Assembly (NCBI RefSeq): GCF_030253575.1
Contig: NC_080563.1
Location: 34,395,001 to 34,459,000 of the forward strand
From: Rhododendron vialii
Lineage: Eukaryota > Streptophyta > Magnoliopsida > Ericales > Ericaceae
Length of the DNA: 64,000 nt
Direction of reading: 5' to 3'
The notes under the pieces: generated by a model
The model's input: only the letters and a program-made list of their open reading frames with translations
The model's database searches: none
Told to the model about the DNA's origin: nothing
In this document: positions 33,601-43,600 of the stretch, piece by piece
Layout: every line of letters starts with the position of its first letter
Position numbering within the stretch: position 1 is the stretch's first letter
Made by a program: the position numbers and the translations under genes

Positions 33601-36341
33601 AGACATCTTTTATTACACCACGAGGGTTGTACTGTTATAACGTCATGCCTTTTGGGTTGAAGAATGCAGGGGCAACGTTTCAGAGACTGGCAACCATTAT
33701 GTTCAGAAAATTGCTCGGCAAAACTATGGAGGTTTACATAGATGACATGGTGGTAAAGAGTAAATCTGGGCAAGGCCATATTGCAGATTTGAGAGAAGCT
33801 TTCGATATTTTGAGGAAATACAAGTTGAAACTCAACGCCTCGAAGTGTGCGTTTGGAGTCGGCTCTGGAAAGTTTTTGGGCCATCTTGTAACTCTAAGGG
33901 GAATAGAGGCAAATCCCGACCAGATAAAAGCCTTACAGAATCTGGAAAGTCCTCGGACAACGAAAGAAGTCCAACGATTAACTGGGATGGCAGCAGCTCT
34001 TAATCGATTTATTAGCCGATCAAGTGACAAGTGCAGACCTTTCTTTCAGCTATTGAAGAAAAGGGAAGGGTTCGAATGGGGAGCAGAATGTGAACAAGCC
34101 TTTCAGAATCTAAAGGGATATCTGGCCTCTCCTCCCCTACTCTCGACTCCAGAAACAGGTGAGTCTCTGATTTTATACTTAGCTGTTTCTAAGCATGCTG
34201 TAAGTGCAGTACTTTTAAGAGATAAGGGATCCGAGCAAATCCCAGTCTATTATGTGAGCAAAACTTTGTTAGATGCCGAAACAAGGTATTTGCCCCTCGA
34301 GAAATTGGTCCTAGCACTAAGGACAGCAACTAGAAAATTGCCACATTATTTCCAGAGCCATAAAGTTGTGGTCTACACCGAGTTCCCATTAAAATCACTG
34401 CTCCGAAAGGCAAATTTCTCGGGAAGGATCTCAACTTGGTCCGTTGAGTTGAGCCAATATGAAATCGACTATCAGCCGCGCACAGCAATCAAAGGCCAGG
34501 TGTTGGCAGATTTTGTGGCAGAGTTCTCACCTACGGTTGCACCTCTGCCTCCTACGAGAAAGGAGTGTGAAGCAAAGTCTCCTGTAACGAAGAAACAGGC
34601 GTTAGCCGAACAAGATCCCCTGGAATGGAAGCTGTTTGTTGATGGGTCAGCTTGCAACACCGGTTCAGGTATTGGAGTTGTGCTTTTACCCCCTGAAGGG
34701 TCAATGTTAGAATTATCTGTTCGGCTAGGGTTCAATGCATCAAATAATGTGGCAGAGTATGAGGCACTCTTAGCTGGTTTGAGAAGTGCAAAAATCCTAA
34801 AAGCTGAACGAGTTAGGGTGTATTCTGATTCACAGCTCGTGGTCCATCAACTGTCCGGGCAATATGAAACCCGGAGCAAGAAGATGGCGGCATATGTACA
34901 GGTGACCAGAGATCTACTTGATACCTTCGAAAGGGTGTATATTGAACAGATAAGTTCTAGGAAGAATGCTCATGCAGATTCATTGGCATGGTTAGCCGCA
35001 GCTGTGCCATCTGAGTTTAAAAGAAAAATAGCCGTAGAGTATTTGGCTGAGCCGAGCATTGGCAGAAGTGTAGAGATGGTCTTGGACGTGAACCAAGGAC
35101 CAAGTTGGATGGACCCAATAGTGGAGTTTTTACGAGATGAAGTACTCCCTTTGGACAAAAAGGAGGCACATAAAATCAGGACCAAATCTGCTCGGTTCTG
35201 GTTATCCCCAGAGGGAAAACTATATAGGAAGTCTTTTACAGGACCCTACTTGCTTTGTGTGCATCCTGAGATGGTGCAAAAGTTCCTCCACGAAATTCAC
35301 GAGGGGACTTGTGGAAGCCATGCTGGTGGTCGGTCCATAGCCCACCGAGCAATCACCCAAGGGTATTGGTGGCCGTACATGCAAGAAGATGCTAAGGTGT
35401 ACGTAAAAATTTGTGAGAAGTGTCAGAAATTTTCACCAATGATTCGAACACCAGCCGAGGACCTGGTGCCGCTGACAAGTCCCTGGCCGTTTGCTCAATG
35501 GGGAATGGACATAGTGGGTCCACTACACAAAGCAACTGGGAATCGAAAATTCCTATTAGTTGCAACAGATTACTTCACTAAATGGATTGAGGCTGAGCCG
35601 TTGGCCAAGATTACTGAACCTATGATAGAAAGGTTTGTGTGGAAAAGCATCATAACTCGCTTTGGGGTACCCTATTCGTTGATTACAGACAATGGGTCGC
35701 AATTTCAGAAGAAATTCAAAACTTTCTGTGCCCAGTATGGGATAAGAAATTATTATTCAACTCCAGCTTACCCTCAAAGTAACGGACAAGCAGAGGCTTC
35801 AAACAAAACAATCCTTGATGGGATTAAGAAACGTTTGGATAAGGCAAAGGGGAAATGGCCCGATGAATTGCCATTGGTCCTATGGGCATACCGAACAACG
35901 CCTAGGAGGTTTACGGGAGAGACCCCCTATTCATTAGCATATGGAACAGAGGCTGTTATTCCATTAGAAATAGGTCTGCCGACCAACAGGACCACTTTGG
36001 TTGAAAGTGGAGGAAATGACAGAGCCTTGGAGATTGAGTTAGACTTTGCCGAGGAACGACGAGAACGGGCCTTGGTGCACTTGGCCTCATACCAAGAGCA
36101 GCTCATCAAAAGTTATAACAAGAATGTACACCCACGAGAGTTTGGTGTTGGAGACCTTGTGCTACGAAAAGTGCTCGGCAATACTAAAGTGGCTAATGAG
36201 GGAAAGCTAGGGGCAAATTGGGAAGGCCCATATCGAGTTACAGAAATCGCGGGCATTGGGGCTTATCGATTGGCGGACTTGGACGGGAACCCAGTGCCAA
36301 GACCTTGGAATGTCCATAATCTGAGAACGTTTTTTATATGA
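30669..36341 (+). CDS. Gag-Pol polyprotein of the young Tat element (1890 aa)
   Basis: The start ATG is in a strong context (ACCATGG), about 48 nt after the LTR. Domains in order: basic/Ser-Arg-rich region (about 145-200), gag core (about 257-400), a C/H knuckle-like motif (CSYHKDWGHMTEDC, about 514), aspartic protease (ILVDSGS, about 650), reverse transcriptase (about 890-1090; YIDDMVVKS), a first RNase H (about 1140-1290), a second, archaeal-like RNase H (LFVDGSACNTGSG, about 1320-1450), integrase zinc motif H-H-C-C (about 1553-1586) and DDE core (GMDIVGP, ITDNGSQF, NGQAEASNK; about 1600-1725). Gag and Pol share one frame without a stop. The protein copies the element's RNA and integrates the cDNA. 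All main catalytic motifs look intact. Confidence 0.97.
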   Translation: MVEVEPVTPHDPKDVLIGGGDKSPPGAPRKPEGGHRRTTSKGHPLTIHGNSRNRDGETASKSTRRTKSHRGDESIAHSRSICRSEDVLDKKRQEIEEYARLIKKREHEIRELEKIREHPEDSGLSRRNSRGSEYALVQYQKAPSRGRRSRSRSLTPRRRKTSPRKGRSRIRTPERRRVSPRKRRSRGRSSTPEEEGSRKHHRDRYERPDSDWERTRSKKGPEDEAMTAREAARKALQNIASSPFARKLQEARLPTRVKHGTFILYETDADPVAHIQHYQQAMFMHEGDDAIMCKMFPSSLGKVALSWFHKLGSRSIRTWVQLAEEFTAWFLTSRKAPKTFESLSFMKQGEDEPIRTYAKKYWETFNEIEGCSEEYAIATFKTGLPVRGELRKSLNMSPVQTLAKLMERIEQHARNEDDILREDGKLAAEQVKGPIKKVDKPEPKTYRERKDYGQAKKEQYKDKQAPDPKSFFSINTVWKEPIYRILYRIKNQPYFKWTPTLGGNKDAKRATNQHCSYHKDWGHMTEDCEMFKRHLDDLVSRGYLKEFIQEDSKDKDKAMELDYEQIPKGVIHMIHELAEPYTRNEVRLLQRQVKHDQHVMQLGKKRGRDERASNEGIVFTDKDLGGVQVPHNDALVITLRVGEYDMERILVDSGSCTEVLYYDAFKKLGLTQEDLVQSVTPLVGFGAGAVWPLGKVTLPVRAGTVVLRTDFLVVDVPSSYNVIIGRTWWHKMRAVSSTFHQMVKFPGSNGIEHIKGNQKIAQQCLVSIIKRVHNAHHINTVETPDLPTIEDIGKDPTERVVEDLKKTQINETDPNRYFLIGESLPEEEENELISFLKTYVDVFAWTPEEMPGVNADVICHHLNIDPQHKPVIQKKRRAAVQHVDAVIEEVDHLLEAKAIREVYYPEWLSNTVVVKKKNEKWRVCVDFTDLNKACPKDSFPLPRIDQLVDATAGYGRMSFLDAYRGYHQIAMFGPDQEKTSFITPRGLYCYNVMPFGLKNAGATFQRLATIMFRKLLGKTMEVYIDDMVVKSKSGQGHIADLREAFDILRKYKLKLNASKCAFGVGSGKFLGHLVTLRGIEANPDQIKALQNLESPRTTKEVQRLTGMAAALNRFISRSSDKCRPFFQLLKKREGFEWGAECEQAFQNLKGYLASPPLLSTPETGESLILYLAVSKHAVSAVLLRDKGSEQIPVYYVSKTLLDAETRYLPLEKLVLALRTATRKLPHYFQSHKVVVYTEFPLKSLLRKANFSGRISTWSVELSQYEIDYQPRTAIKGQVLADFVAEFSPTVAPLPPTRKECEAKSPVTKKQALAEQDPLEWKLFVDGSACNTGSGIGVVLLPPEGSMLELSVRLGFNASNNVAEYEALLAGLRSAKILKAERVRVYSDSQLVVHQLSGQYETRSKKMAAYVQVTRDLLDTFERVYIEQISSRKNAHADSLAWLAAAVPSEFKRKIAVEYLAEPSIGRSVEMVLDVNQGPSWMDPIVEFLRDEVLPLDKKEAHKIRTKSARFWLSPEGKLYRKSFTGPYLLCVHPEMVQKFLHEIHEGTCGSHAGGRSIAHRAITQGYWWPYMQEDAKVYVKICEKCQKFSPMIRTPAEDLVPLTSPWPFAQWGMDIVGPLHKATGNRKFLLVATDYFTKWIEAEPLAKITEPMIERFVWKSIITRFGVPYSLITDNGSQFQKKFKTFCAQYGIRNYYSTPAYPQSNGQAEASNKTILDGIKKRLDKAKGKWPDELPLVLWAYRTTPRRFTGETPYSLAYGTEAVIPLEIGLPTNRTTLVESGGNDRALEIELDFAEERRERALVHLASYQEQLIKSYNKNVHPREFGVGDLVLRKVLGNTKVANEGKLGANWEGPYRVTEIAGIGAYRLADLDGNPVPRPWNVHNLRTFFI

Positions 36342-37115
36342 ATAAATTTTTATTTTTGCACATCGTGATTGTGTGAGAGTTACGAATAAAACTCTCTTAT
36401 GTTCTATTTTTGTTATTTTAGCTACAAGGGGTACGAGTAACGCCCTCTTGAGTTTTATAGTTTATGAATAATCGTTACTTTCTTAGTATAAACTGCAGTT
36501 CTCGTGGTATTTGTTTTAAATACGAATTACGAAATTGGTTTCCCTCATTCATATTGGGGAGCAGGGTATAGGATATCCATTTAAGTACGTGACACTTGAA
36601 CACAAGTTCGAAACACTTGTGTAAATTTCAAACATTTAAGTACGTGAAACTTAAAACAAAAGTTTAAGTACGTGAAACTTAAACTCAAGTTTAAGTACGT
36701 GAAACATTAATCACTGCTTATCAACTTTTAAGTACGAGACACTTGAACGCAAACGCAAGTACGAAACACTTGTGTGATGTTCTAAGTACGTGACACTTAG
36801 AGTGTGAGAACACTTGTTTGGAATTTAAGCCATGAAATATCCAAGTACGAGAAACTTAACATTGCATATGAATACATGCATACAAGCATACGAATATATG
36901 CACAAACAGTCCACAGCATACGAAAATATGCACAAACTTGGAAAGCATACGAATATATGCATAAAGTACGTGACACTTTAGCCGATTTAAAGTACGAAAC
37001 AACTTACATAAGTACGAAATACTTAAACTTTTCACAAAACATCCATGATAGAAATATGTGGAACAAGTATCTTGACAGGAATCATTCAAAACACAGATAT
37101 AAAGAAAGGCAGAGC
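36342..37115 (+). repeat. iterated AAGTACG..ACTT motif spacer of the young Tat element
   Basis: Between the pol stop and the antisense gene there are about a dozen irregularly spaced copies of AAGTACGTGAAACTT or close variants (AAGTACGAGACACTT, AAGTACGTGACACTT) at about 36583-37025, plus three copies of CATACGAATATATGCACAAA-like units at about 36895-36965. The core AAGT...ACTT is an imperfect palindrome. No coding frame on either strand. Confidence 0.85.
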
Positions 37116-39170
37116 TCATTCATCTTCAGTGAGATCTTGCACAGAAGAAGGAGCAATTACAGGAGCTACTGGTGCAATCACATCATCAGTGGCAATTTCC
37201 TCTCCACGTTGACCATCACTGACTTCCTTTTGGCCAGGATTGGTCATATCAATCTGAGGCTCCACTTCAGAAACAGGTTGCTCAGCAGACACGTTCACCA
37301 CCTGCTCATCATTCATCTCTTCTGCAATATCCTCCTCTTGACTGGCAACACTGGGTAGTTCAATATTGGTCCAGAGAGGAGATGATTCTGGAATCTCAGC
37401 TTTGGCAAGGCAAGCTGTCCAAGAAGCCACCCAGACTTGGTCTTGTATCCCAGGCATTTGGCTTGTGTAACTTTCCGTGGCCACCTTGATCCCTTCGTTG
37501 TATCCCTTCTCAAATGCAGCTTTGGTTTCATTCTGACTTGCCTCGAGTTCCCTCAGCGTCTGATTTAGGCTGTCCTCAGTCCTCTTCAGTTGTCCCTTTA
37601 AACCATCAGCCACTCCCAAGGCTTGGTTTCTTTCTCTCTCAAGCCTGATGATGGTGCGTTGAAGCTTGTTGTTCTCACCGACCAGTTTGGCACGTTGGGG
37701 CTCAGATTGGCTGAGTTTTTGAGCCATGGCCACCATTTTTTGCATCACCTGGAAACGTTCAAAACAGTTAAACAAACGCTATGGTATACTATGGTTTACA
37801 AAAGTGAAATTTTACCTTGGCATTGTGAGACATGAATGAGCTTAGAAGGTTGTCAGGCGAGCTCGCCACCTCCTTCTGCATATCTCCTGGCAGCAGAAAA
37901 GCTTGAGACAAGGCAAGGGCAGTGCCTTCTGACTCAACACTGTCCCGAGCAGTGATAGCTCGATTCCCGTGTGAGAATGGAGGAGCCCAGAGGGGAGCAG
38001 GTGATGAAGAGGATGTAAGGGGTCTTTCTTGAGTTTCCTCCACTCGTTGACGTTTCTCACGGTGAAGGGCTTCAATCTCTTCAAGGGAAAATCCTGGGGG
38101 AGCATCTGTTTGAGTTTGAGGGCGACGACCACGACCTTGAACACTTTGGCCCCGACCACGACCTCGACCAGGAATGGTGAGGAGGCTGCCCAAGTCAATC
38201 GGCCGGTTCATCTCTGAAGTTGAGAAGGTACGACCGCTGGAAGACGAGTTGGATGTCGAACTGGAAGCTTCCTCAGCAAGAGGAATTGGTTCGTCGGAGA
38301 TTGGAGGTGTCCGAGAACGCCTTTCTTCGGGAACAGGTCTTGAAGGACCAGCCGCTGCAAGGTTGTCCGCTGCTCGGGTACGCCGATCAATAAACCCCCC
38401 GTATGACGCTTTGTAACTCAGCAGAACCTGAGCCGCTCTTGCTCGGCCAGCAAGGTAAGTCCCTTCGCCGTTGAAAGCAAGTGCTCGCTTGATATCAGCT
38501 ACATGCACTTGAGGGGTTATGATATTATAACCCCGGTTAATGTTCGAAGCTGCAGCCGAGCAAAGCATAAATAATTAGAAAGCACGAAAAAGCTTTTCCT
38601 ATGAAAAAGGACAAGGATTTGAAATTAGGGGAAAGCACTAACGTGGGCTCCCGAATACATGAGGAGCGTGAAAACCAATCACTTGGCCGTCCTCATCTCT
38701 GGGTTCGAAGTTGCCCGTGACAATCAGGAAGTCGTCGTCATCCCCTCGAGCAGAGTCAGGGAGTTCAAGGACAAGCTTCTTCCTAGAATCCCTACTCTTT
38801 AAATAATATGTGAGGGCATCCCGGTTCTAGAGATACTGTATAGGTGATGAATGTCGTATAAACCTAAAGAGGTCCCTAACATCTGATTTATGGTGTTGAT
38901 GCCCATAACTACTCGGAAGAAGTTGGCAGAGACTTGCATTGGGGAAAGTCTATAATACGCCAAAACTTGGCGAAGCAGAGGAGCCAAGGGGAATCTAACC
39001 CCGCCCTCAACAATGGCTACTACAGGAATGTGAAGAGTGTCGAAATCGAAACTCTCACGAAGGGCATCCTCAGGAGCCAATACAGTGGCTACATCGTCAG
39101 GAATCCCATATCGAGATCTGAAACTAGCCATGGCTTGAGGAGTATTACAGTGCCTTCGAAATCTACCCAT
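37116..39170 (-). CDS. spliced antisense gene of the young Tat element
   Basis: Minus-strand exons 39170-38643, 38549-37816 and 37748-37116. The junctions CCAC|GTTAGT...TGCAG|CT and AAG|GTAAAA...TTCCAG|GT keep the downstream frame. Exon 1 has a compact domain (YGIPDDVATV, VEGGVRFPLAPLLRQVLAYY) also found in the old Tat antisense region. Exon 2 has a Ser/Arg and RGRGRG-rich linker. Exon 3 is a coiled coil (NNKLQRTIIRLERERNQAL) with an acidic tail. A 5'-UTR intron (about 39292-39250) is plausible. Antisense ORFs of this kind are known from Tat/Retand-type elements; the function is unknown. The frame of the first domain ends at 38799, while ALTYYLKSRDSRKK and RGDDDDFLIVTG continue in another frame, so there is one apparent frameshift near 38815. 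Confidence 0.68.
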
Positions 39171-39741
39171 TACCAGATAGGATTTTGGAATTCTACGAAG
39201 TGTAAAGCAATGGGGACAATGAAACCCTAAACTGCGGTTGAAAACAATCCACTAGAGAAATGGAGTTGTAAGAAGAAGAAATGATGACTTACGAGAATAG
39301 TCGATGGAATCCTTAAAAGAAGAGGTCTTGAGACGATGAACAGAGCTTCAATGGCGGGGGAACGCTTGAACAGTTTTTTCTTCTGGAGAGGGAGTCTAAG
39401 GGGAAGATTGGGGTGTTTTGAAAAATGGGACGAATACCCAAAAATACCCTACAGCCAGGGTGGCGTAAGTGAAACGTCACCCCAGACGGCGTTTGAGTGT
39501 TCCGTTTTCCCATAAACACGTCTGTTCGTATTTAATGAAACGCAATACGATGATCGACGCGTGTAAAGGTTAGGGCTAAAAGCCTGTGACGGCCACAAGA
39601 AAAGATGATTTTTTCTTAAGCAAAGTGATGAAACATTGCACCAATATGTGAAATAGGGTGCAGAAACAAAGTGAATTTGTTCGGTTAAAAGCTTTACTCG
39701 TCATCTGAGTAAAATATAAACGAGCAAAGCTGGGGAGCAAT

Positions 39742-40609
39742 TGTAGGGAGGTATTCCCGAACAGGTGCAAAATGAGCCCGAGCACGGTCAACAAAGGGTC
39801 AACGCACTGTGGACCACTGATATGAGAAGTCAATGGTCCAGAGAGGTTGTACGATTCTCGGTACAATAACATGAGACGTTATTGGACCAGATACAAGGAA
39901 AGTGACATGTGATGCCACTGTTCAGATACATTGTTCGGCAAGAGAAAAGCCGAACAGAAGGAGAGCTCCTTAGAAAGGATATGGTCCAAATTGTTTCCTT
40001 AGGACCAGTTACATGTGAAGTAACTGGTCCAGACCATTTGTTCGGCTATGAGACGGCCGAACAAGGAAAGAGGTCCTGTCAGATAATGAAATAGAGGGAA
40101 CATTCCGGAAGAGTCCAGAAACAGTGGTATTCCGTTAAGGAATAAGATCCCGAGAATATAGGGTCTGAGAAAGATACCCAATGAGAATGGGATGTTCGGT
40201 CAGTAATGGAAAAGAATCCTGAAAGGACTCTTTTCCATAAATTGATAAAGGAAACGAGAATCCTTGATATCCTGGGTTTCCTATACGAGTTGGGAATCCT
40301 ATGGCAATAGGGATGCTTGGGCACCAAGCATCCGAATGTCTATATAAACAGAGCAAGCCTAGAGGTAAAAGGTACGCAATACACTGCAATCTTATTGCTT
40401 TCCTACTGATAATTAGGGTTTGATCATTAGTACGAAATACTAACAAAGGCATCGGAGGGCCTTTGCCACGAGAGGCAAAGGTGCGCTCACTCCTTGTCTG
40501 TTTTGCAGGATAAGGGTTTCTCTGACGAATTAGGGTTACGTTCAAGAGGCACGTGGAGCCGCTGCATTCCAGTGCTGTTCAAAGCATTACTTGAATTTAT
40601 CCACCTACA
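39742..40609 (+). repeat. 3' LTR of the young Tat element
   Basis: Matches the 5' LTR position for position (offset 9989) without indels, preceded by the polypurine tract at about 39727-39740 and followed by the target duplication CCACG. Confidence 0.97.
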
Positions 40610-43600
40610 CCACGCCCCAAATTGCACCCCCAAAACCTGTGGTCGCGGCCCAGCCGAAGAAGCAGGTCAACACAGTCAAGATGGCTGACAAAAAGGGTCC
40701 GAAAGCCCATGACTATATAGTGGAAACCACCGTCTTTAAAGAGCCAATTTATTTCCTCTTCCGTACATTGGAGAGGGAACCGTTCTTTGTCTGGCCGAAC
40801 CCTCCCAAGTTGAACACAGAAGAAGGTAATAATAATAGTCGGAAGAGATGCTCGTACCACAACGAGCTTGGGCATTACACCACGGCTTGCGCTCCGTATA
40901 AAGCGCTTTTGGAAAATCTGGCGGCACAGGGACTTCTCGATGACCATATTGACTGGACCAAAATGCCGAGGAGACAGCCGAACGCCGGTGGACAAAATCC
41001 TATTCCCCGTCCGGTCGGAGTCATCAATGTTATTCACGGACCAACTACAAGGGAGGCAGCAAAATAGCTTCGTCTAGAGCTTGACAATGCTCGAAAACTT
41101 ACCCAAATTTTTTCTATCGATCGTGCTCCTAAGCGGATAAAGACGCTTGAGCGTCCCTGGTCAAACACTTTCACCGAGCAAAATCTCCAACGAATCCAAA
41201 CACCCCATAACGACGCTCTGGTGGTCACGGTGCAAATCTCAACTCACTCCGTCAAAAGGGTGCTAGTAGATCAGGGAAACTCGGTGGAAGCGATGTACTT
41301 ATTCCTCTTCAAGGAGCTCAAAATCTCAGAGTCATGCCTTCTCCCAGCAGAAGTTCCCTTAATTGGATTCAGTGGAACGCCTGTTTGGCCGCTCGGTAGG
41401 ATCACCCTCCCCGTTGTCACAGGCTCGGTTGCTTCTAATCTAGAATTCGTCGTCGTGAACGCCCCAAATCCGTACAACGCAATCCTCGGCAGAAATTGGC
41501 TCCATTCGATAAAAGCCATCGCCTCAACCTACCACCAGGTGGTTAGATACATCGGCGCTAACGGCAGACAGTAAGATCTGTTGGGAGACCAGTTACAAGC
41601 CAGACAATGCTATGTCTCAGCCGTCGGAAAGACACCAAGCTCCAAACGAGTACATTGGGTTGAAGTCCCAGACAAACTAGTTCTCGAGGACGTCGGATCT
41701 CTACCGGAAGAAAAATCCATTGAAGACCTTATCAAATTCCCACTCAACAAAGATGCATCACGGTATTTCATGCTCGGCGCAGGTTTGCCTGAAGCCGAGC
41801 GTGAAAAAACGTTTCAGTTCCTAAAGAACAATATTGAAGTCTTTGCTTGGACGCCGTATGATATGCCAGGCATCGACCCGAAGCTCATCCAGCACTCACT
41901 CAACATTTCCAAATCGGCAAAACCAGTGATTCAAAAACCTCGGCAATTGGCATTTATTCATGCCGAAGCAGTAAACGAAGAAGTGAGCAAACTTCTCGAG
42001 GCGGGTGCCATCAAGGAAGTGCAATATCCCACTTAGCTTGCGAACCCTGTGGTGGTAAAGAAGAAGAACGGAAAATGGAGGGTTTGCGTGGACTACACCA
42101 ATTTGAATGATGCTTGCCCAAACGACTGCCTACCCCTTCTGAAGATAGATCAGTTGGTAGATGCAACAGCGGGTCACGCTCGGCTCAATTTTTTGGATGC
42201 CTACAGAGGTTACCACCAGATAGCCATGAACCTAAACGACATGGAAAAGACGGCCTTTATCACCCCCAAGGGCCTCTTTTGCTACCTTGTTATGCCGTTC
42301 GGTCTTAAGAACGCGGGGGCCACATTTCAAAGAATGGTCTACTTATTGTTCAGAATGCTCATCGGTGAGATCATGGAAGCCTATATTGACGACATGATCG
42401 TCAAAAGCCTCAAAGCCGAGAACCACCTCTCTTACCTTGCCGAAGTCTTTGCAATACTGAAGAAGTACAAGTTACGACTAAACACCGACAAATGTGCCTT
42501 CGGAGTTAGCTCAGGAAAGTTCCTCGGTTATCTCGTCACATGGCGTGGCATCGAAGCAGATCCGAACCAAATCTCCGCAATTCAGCAATTAAAACCACCA
42601 TCGACTCCTCGGGAAATTCAAAAACTGACAGGGATGGCGGCGGCCCTTAACAGGTTTATTAGCCGCTCATTAGATAAATGCCACGTTTTCTTCCAAACAT
42701 TAAAGAAGCAAAGCCGACAAAGCTTCAAATGGACGGATGATTGCGATGCAGCCCTAACCGAGCTGAAATCTTATCTTTGTTCATCCCCGCTCCTCGTCAA
42801 ACAACAGGCATTTGAAACTCTCTACCTCTACCTGGCTGTTTCTCCATATGCTGTTAGCTCGGCGCTTGTTCGACGGGAAGGCCTCGAAGACCAACCCATT
42901 TACTTCGCTACCCGAACCTTACTCCCAGCTTAAACCAGATATCTGCCACTGGAGAAGCTTCTTCTAGCATTGGTTACAGCTGCTCGGAAATTACTCCCTT
43001 ATTTTCAGGAGCATCCTATCATAGTCCTCACAGAGTTTCCACTGAAAAACCTCCTAAGGAAGGCCGATCTATCAAGCCGAGTCTCTCAATGGGCGATCGA
43101 ATTAGCAAACTTTGATATTCATTTTGAGCCTCGAATAGCAATCAAGGCCCAAGTATTGACAGACTTTATTGCTGAATTCACTCCTGGAAGCCCAGACGAA
43201 GAAGCCTTGGTTAGGCCTGATTATGGAATGCTGGAACAAGACGAGGCTCGGAAAACATGGAACCTATTCAGTGGGGACGTTTGGAAGCTACATGTTGATG
43301 GGGCATCAAACAGCAACGGTGCGGGTGCAGGGGTTGTCCTTGTAAACCCTTGTGGCGTCCTTTATGAAAATACTATCACAATCAACTTCTTAGCCACGAA
43401 CAACGAAGCTGAGTATGAAGCACTGCTAGCTAGGCTCCGAGCCACTACAAGTTTACAAGTTTAAGACCTACACGTTTTCTGTGACTCTCAGCTGATCGTT
43501 AACCAAGTAACAGGGGATTATGAAGCTCGGGACCCAAGGATGCTAAAGTACAAGGCTACGGCTCTTGAGCTAATCCAAGGGTTCAAGGGGTTTCACATTG

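Larger units (their letters stand above)
29753..40609 (+). mobile_element. young, structurally intact Ty3/gypsy Tat element (10.86 kb)
   Basis: Two 868-bp LTRs (29753-30620, 39742-40609), a 5-bp duplication CCACG, primer binding site at 30623, one uninterrupted gag-pol frame (30669-36341), an iterated-motif spacer (36350-37100), a spliced antisense gene (39170-37116), and a purine tract AGCTGGGGAGCAA just before the 3' LTR. Near-identical LTRs and an intact pol indicate a recent insertion. It lies inside gag of an older member of the same lineage. Confidence 0.97.

Noticed and set aside
36580-37030. CRISPR-like or satellite array of AAGTACG units
   Set aside because: Unit spacing is irregular and the array lies inside a retrotransposon spacer; better seen as an iterated motif.
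38934-39230. 98-codon plus-strand frame
   Set aside because: It is the shadow of the antisense gene exon on the other strand.
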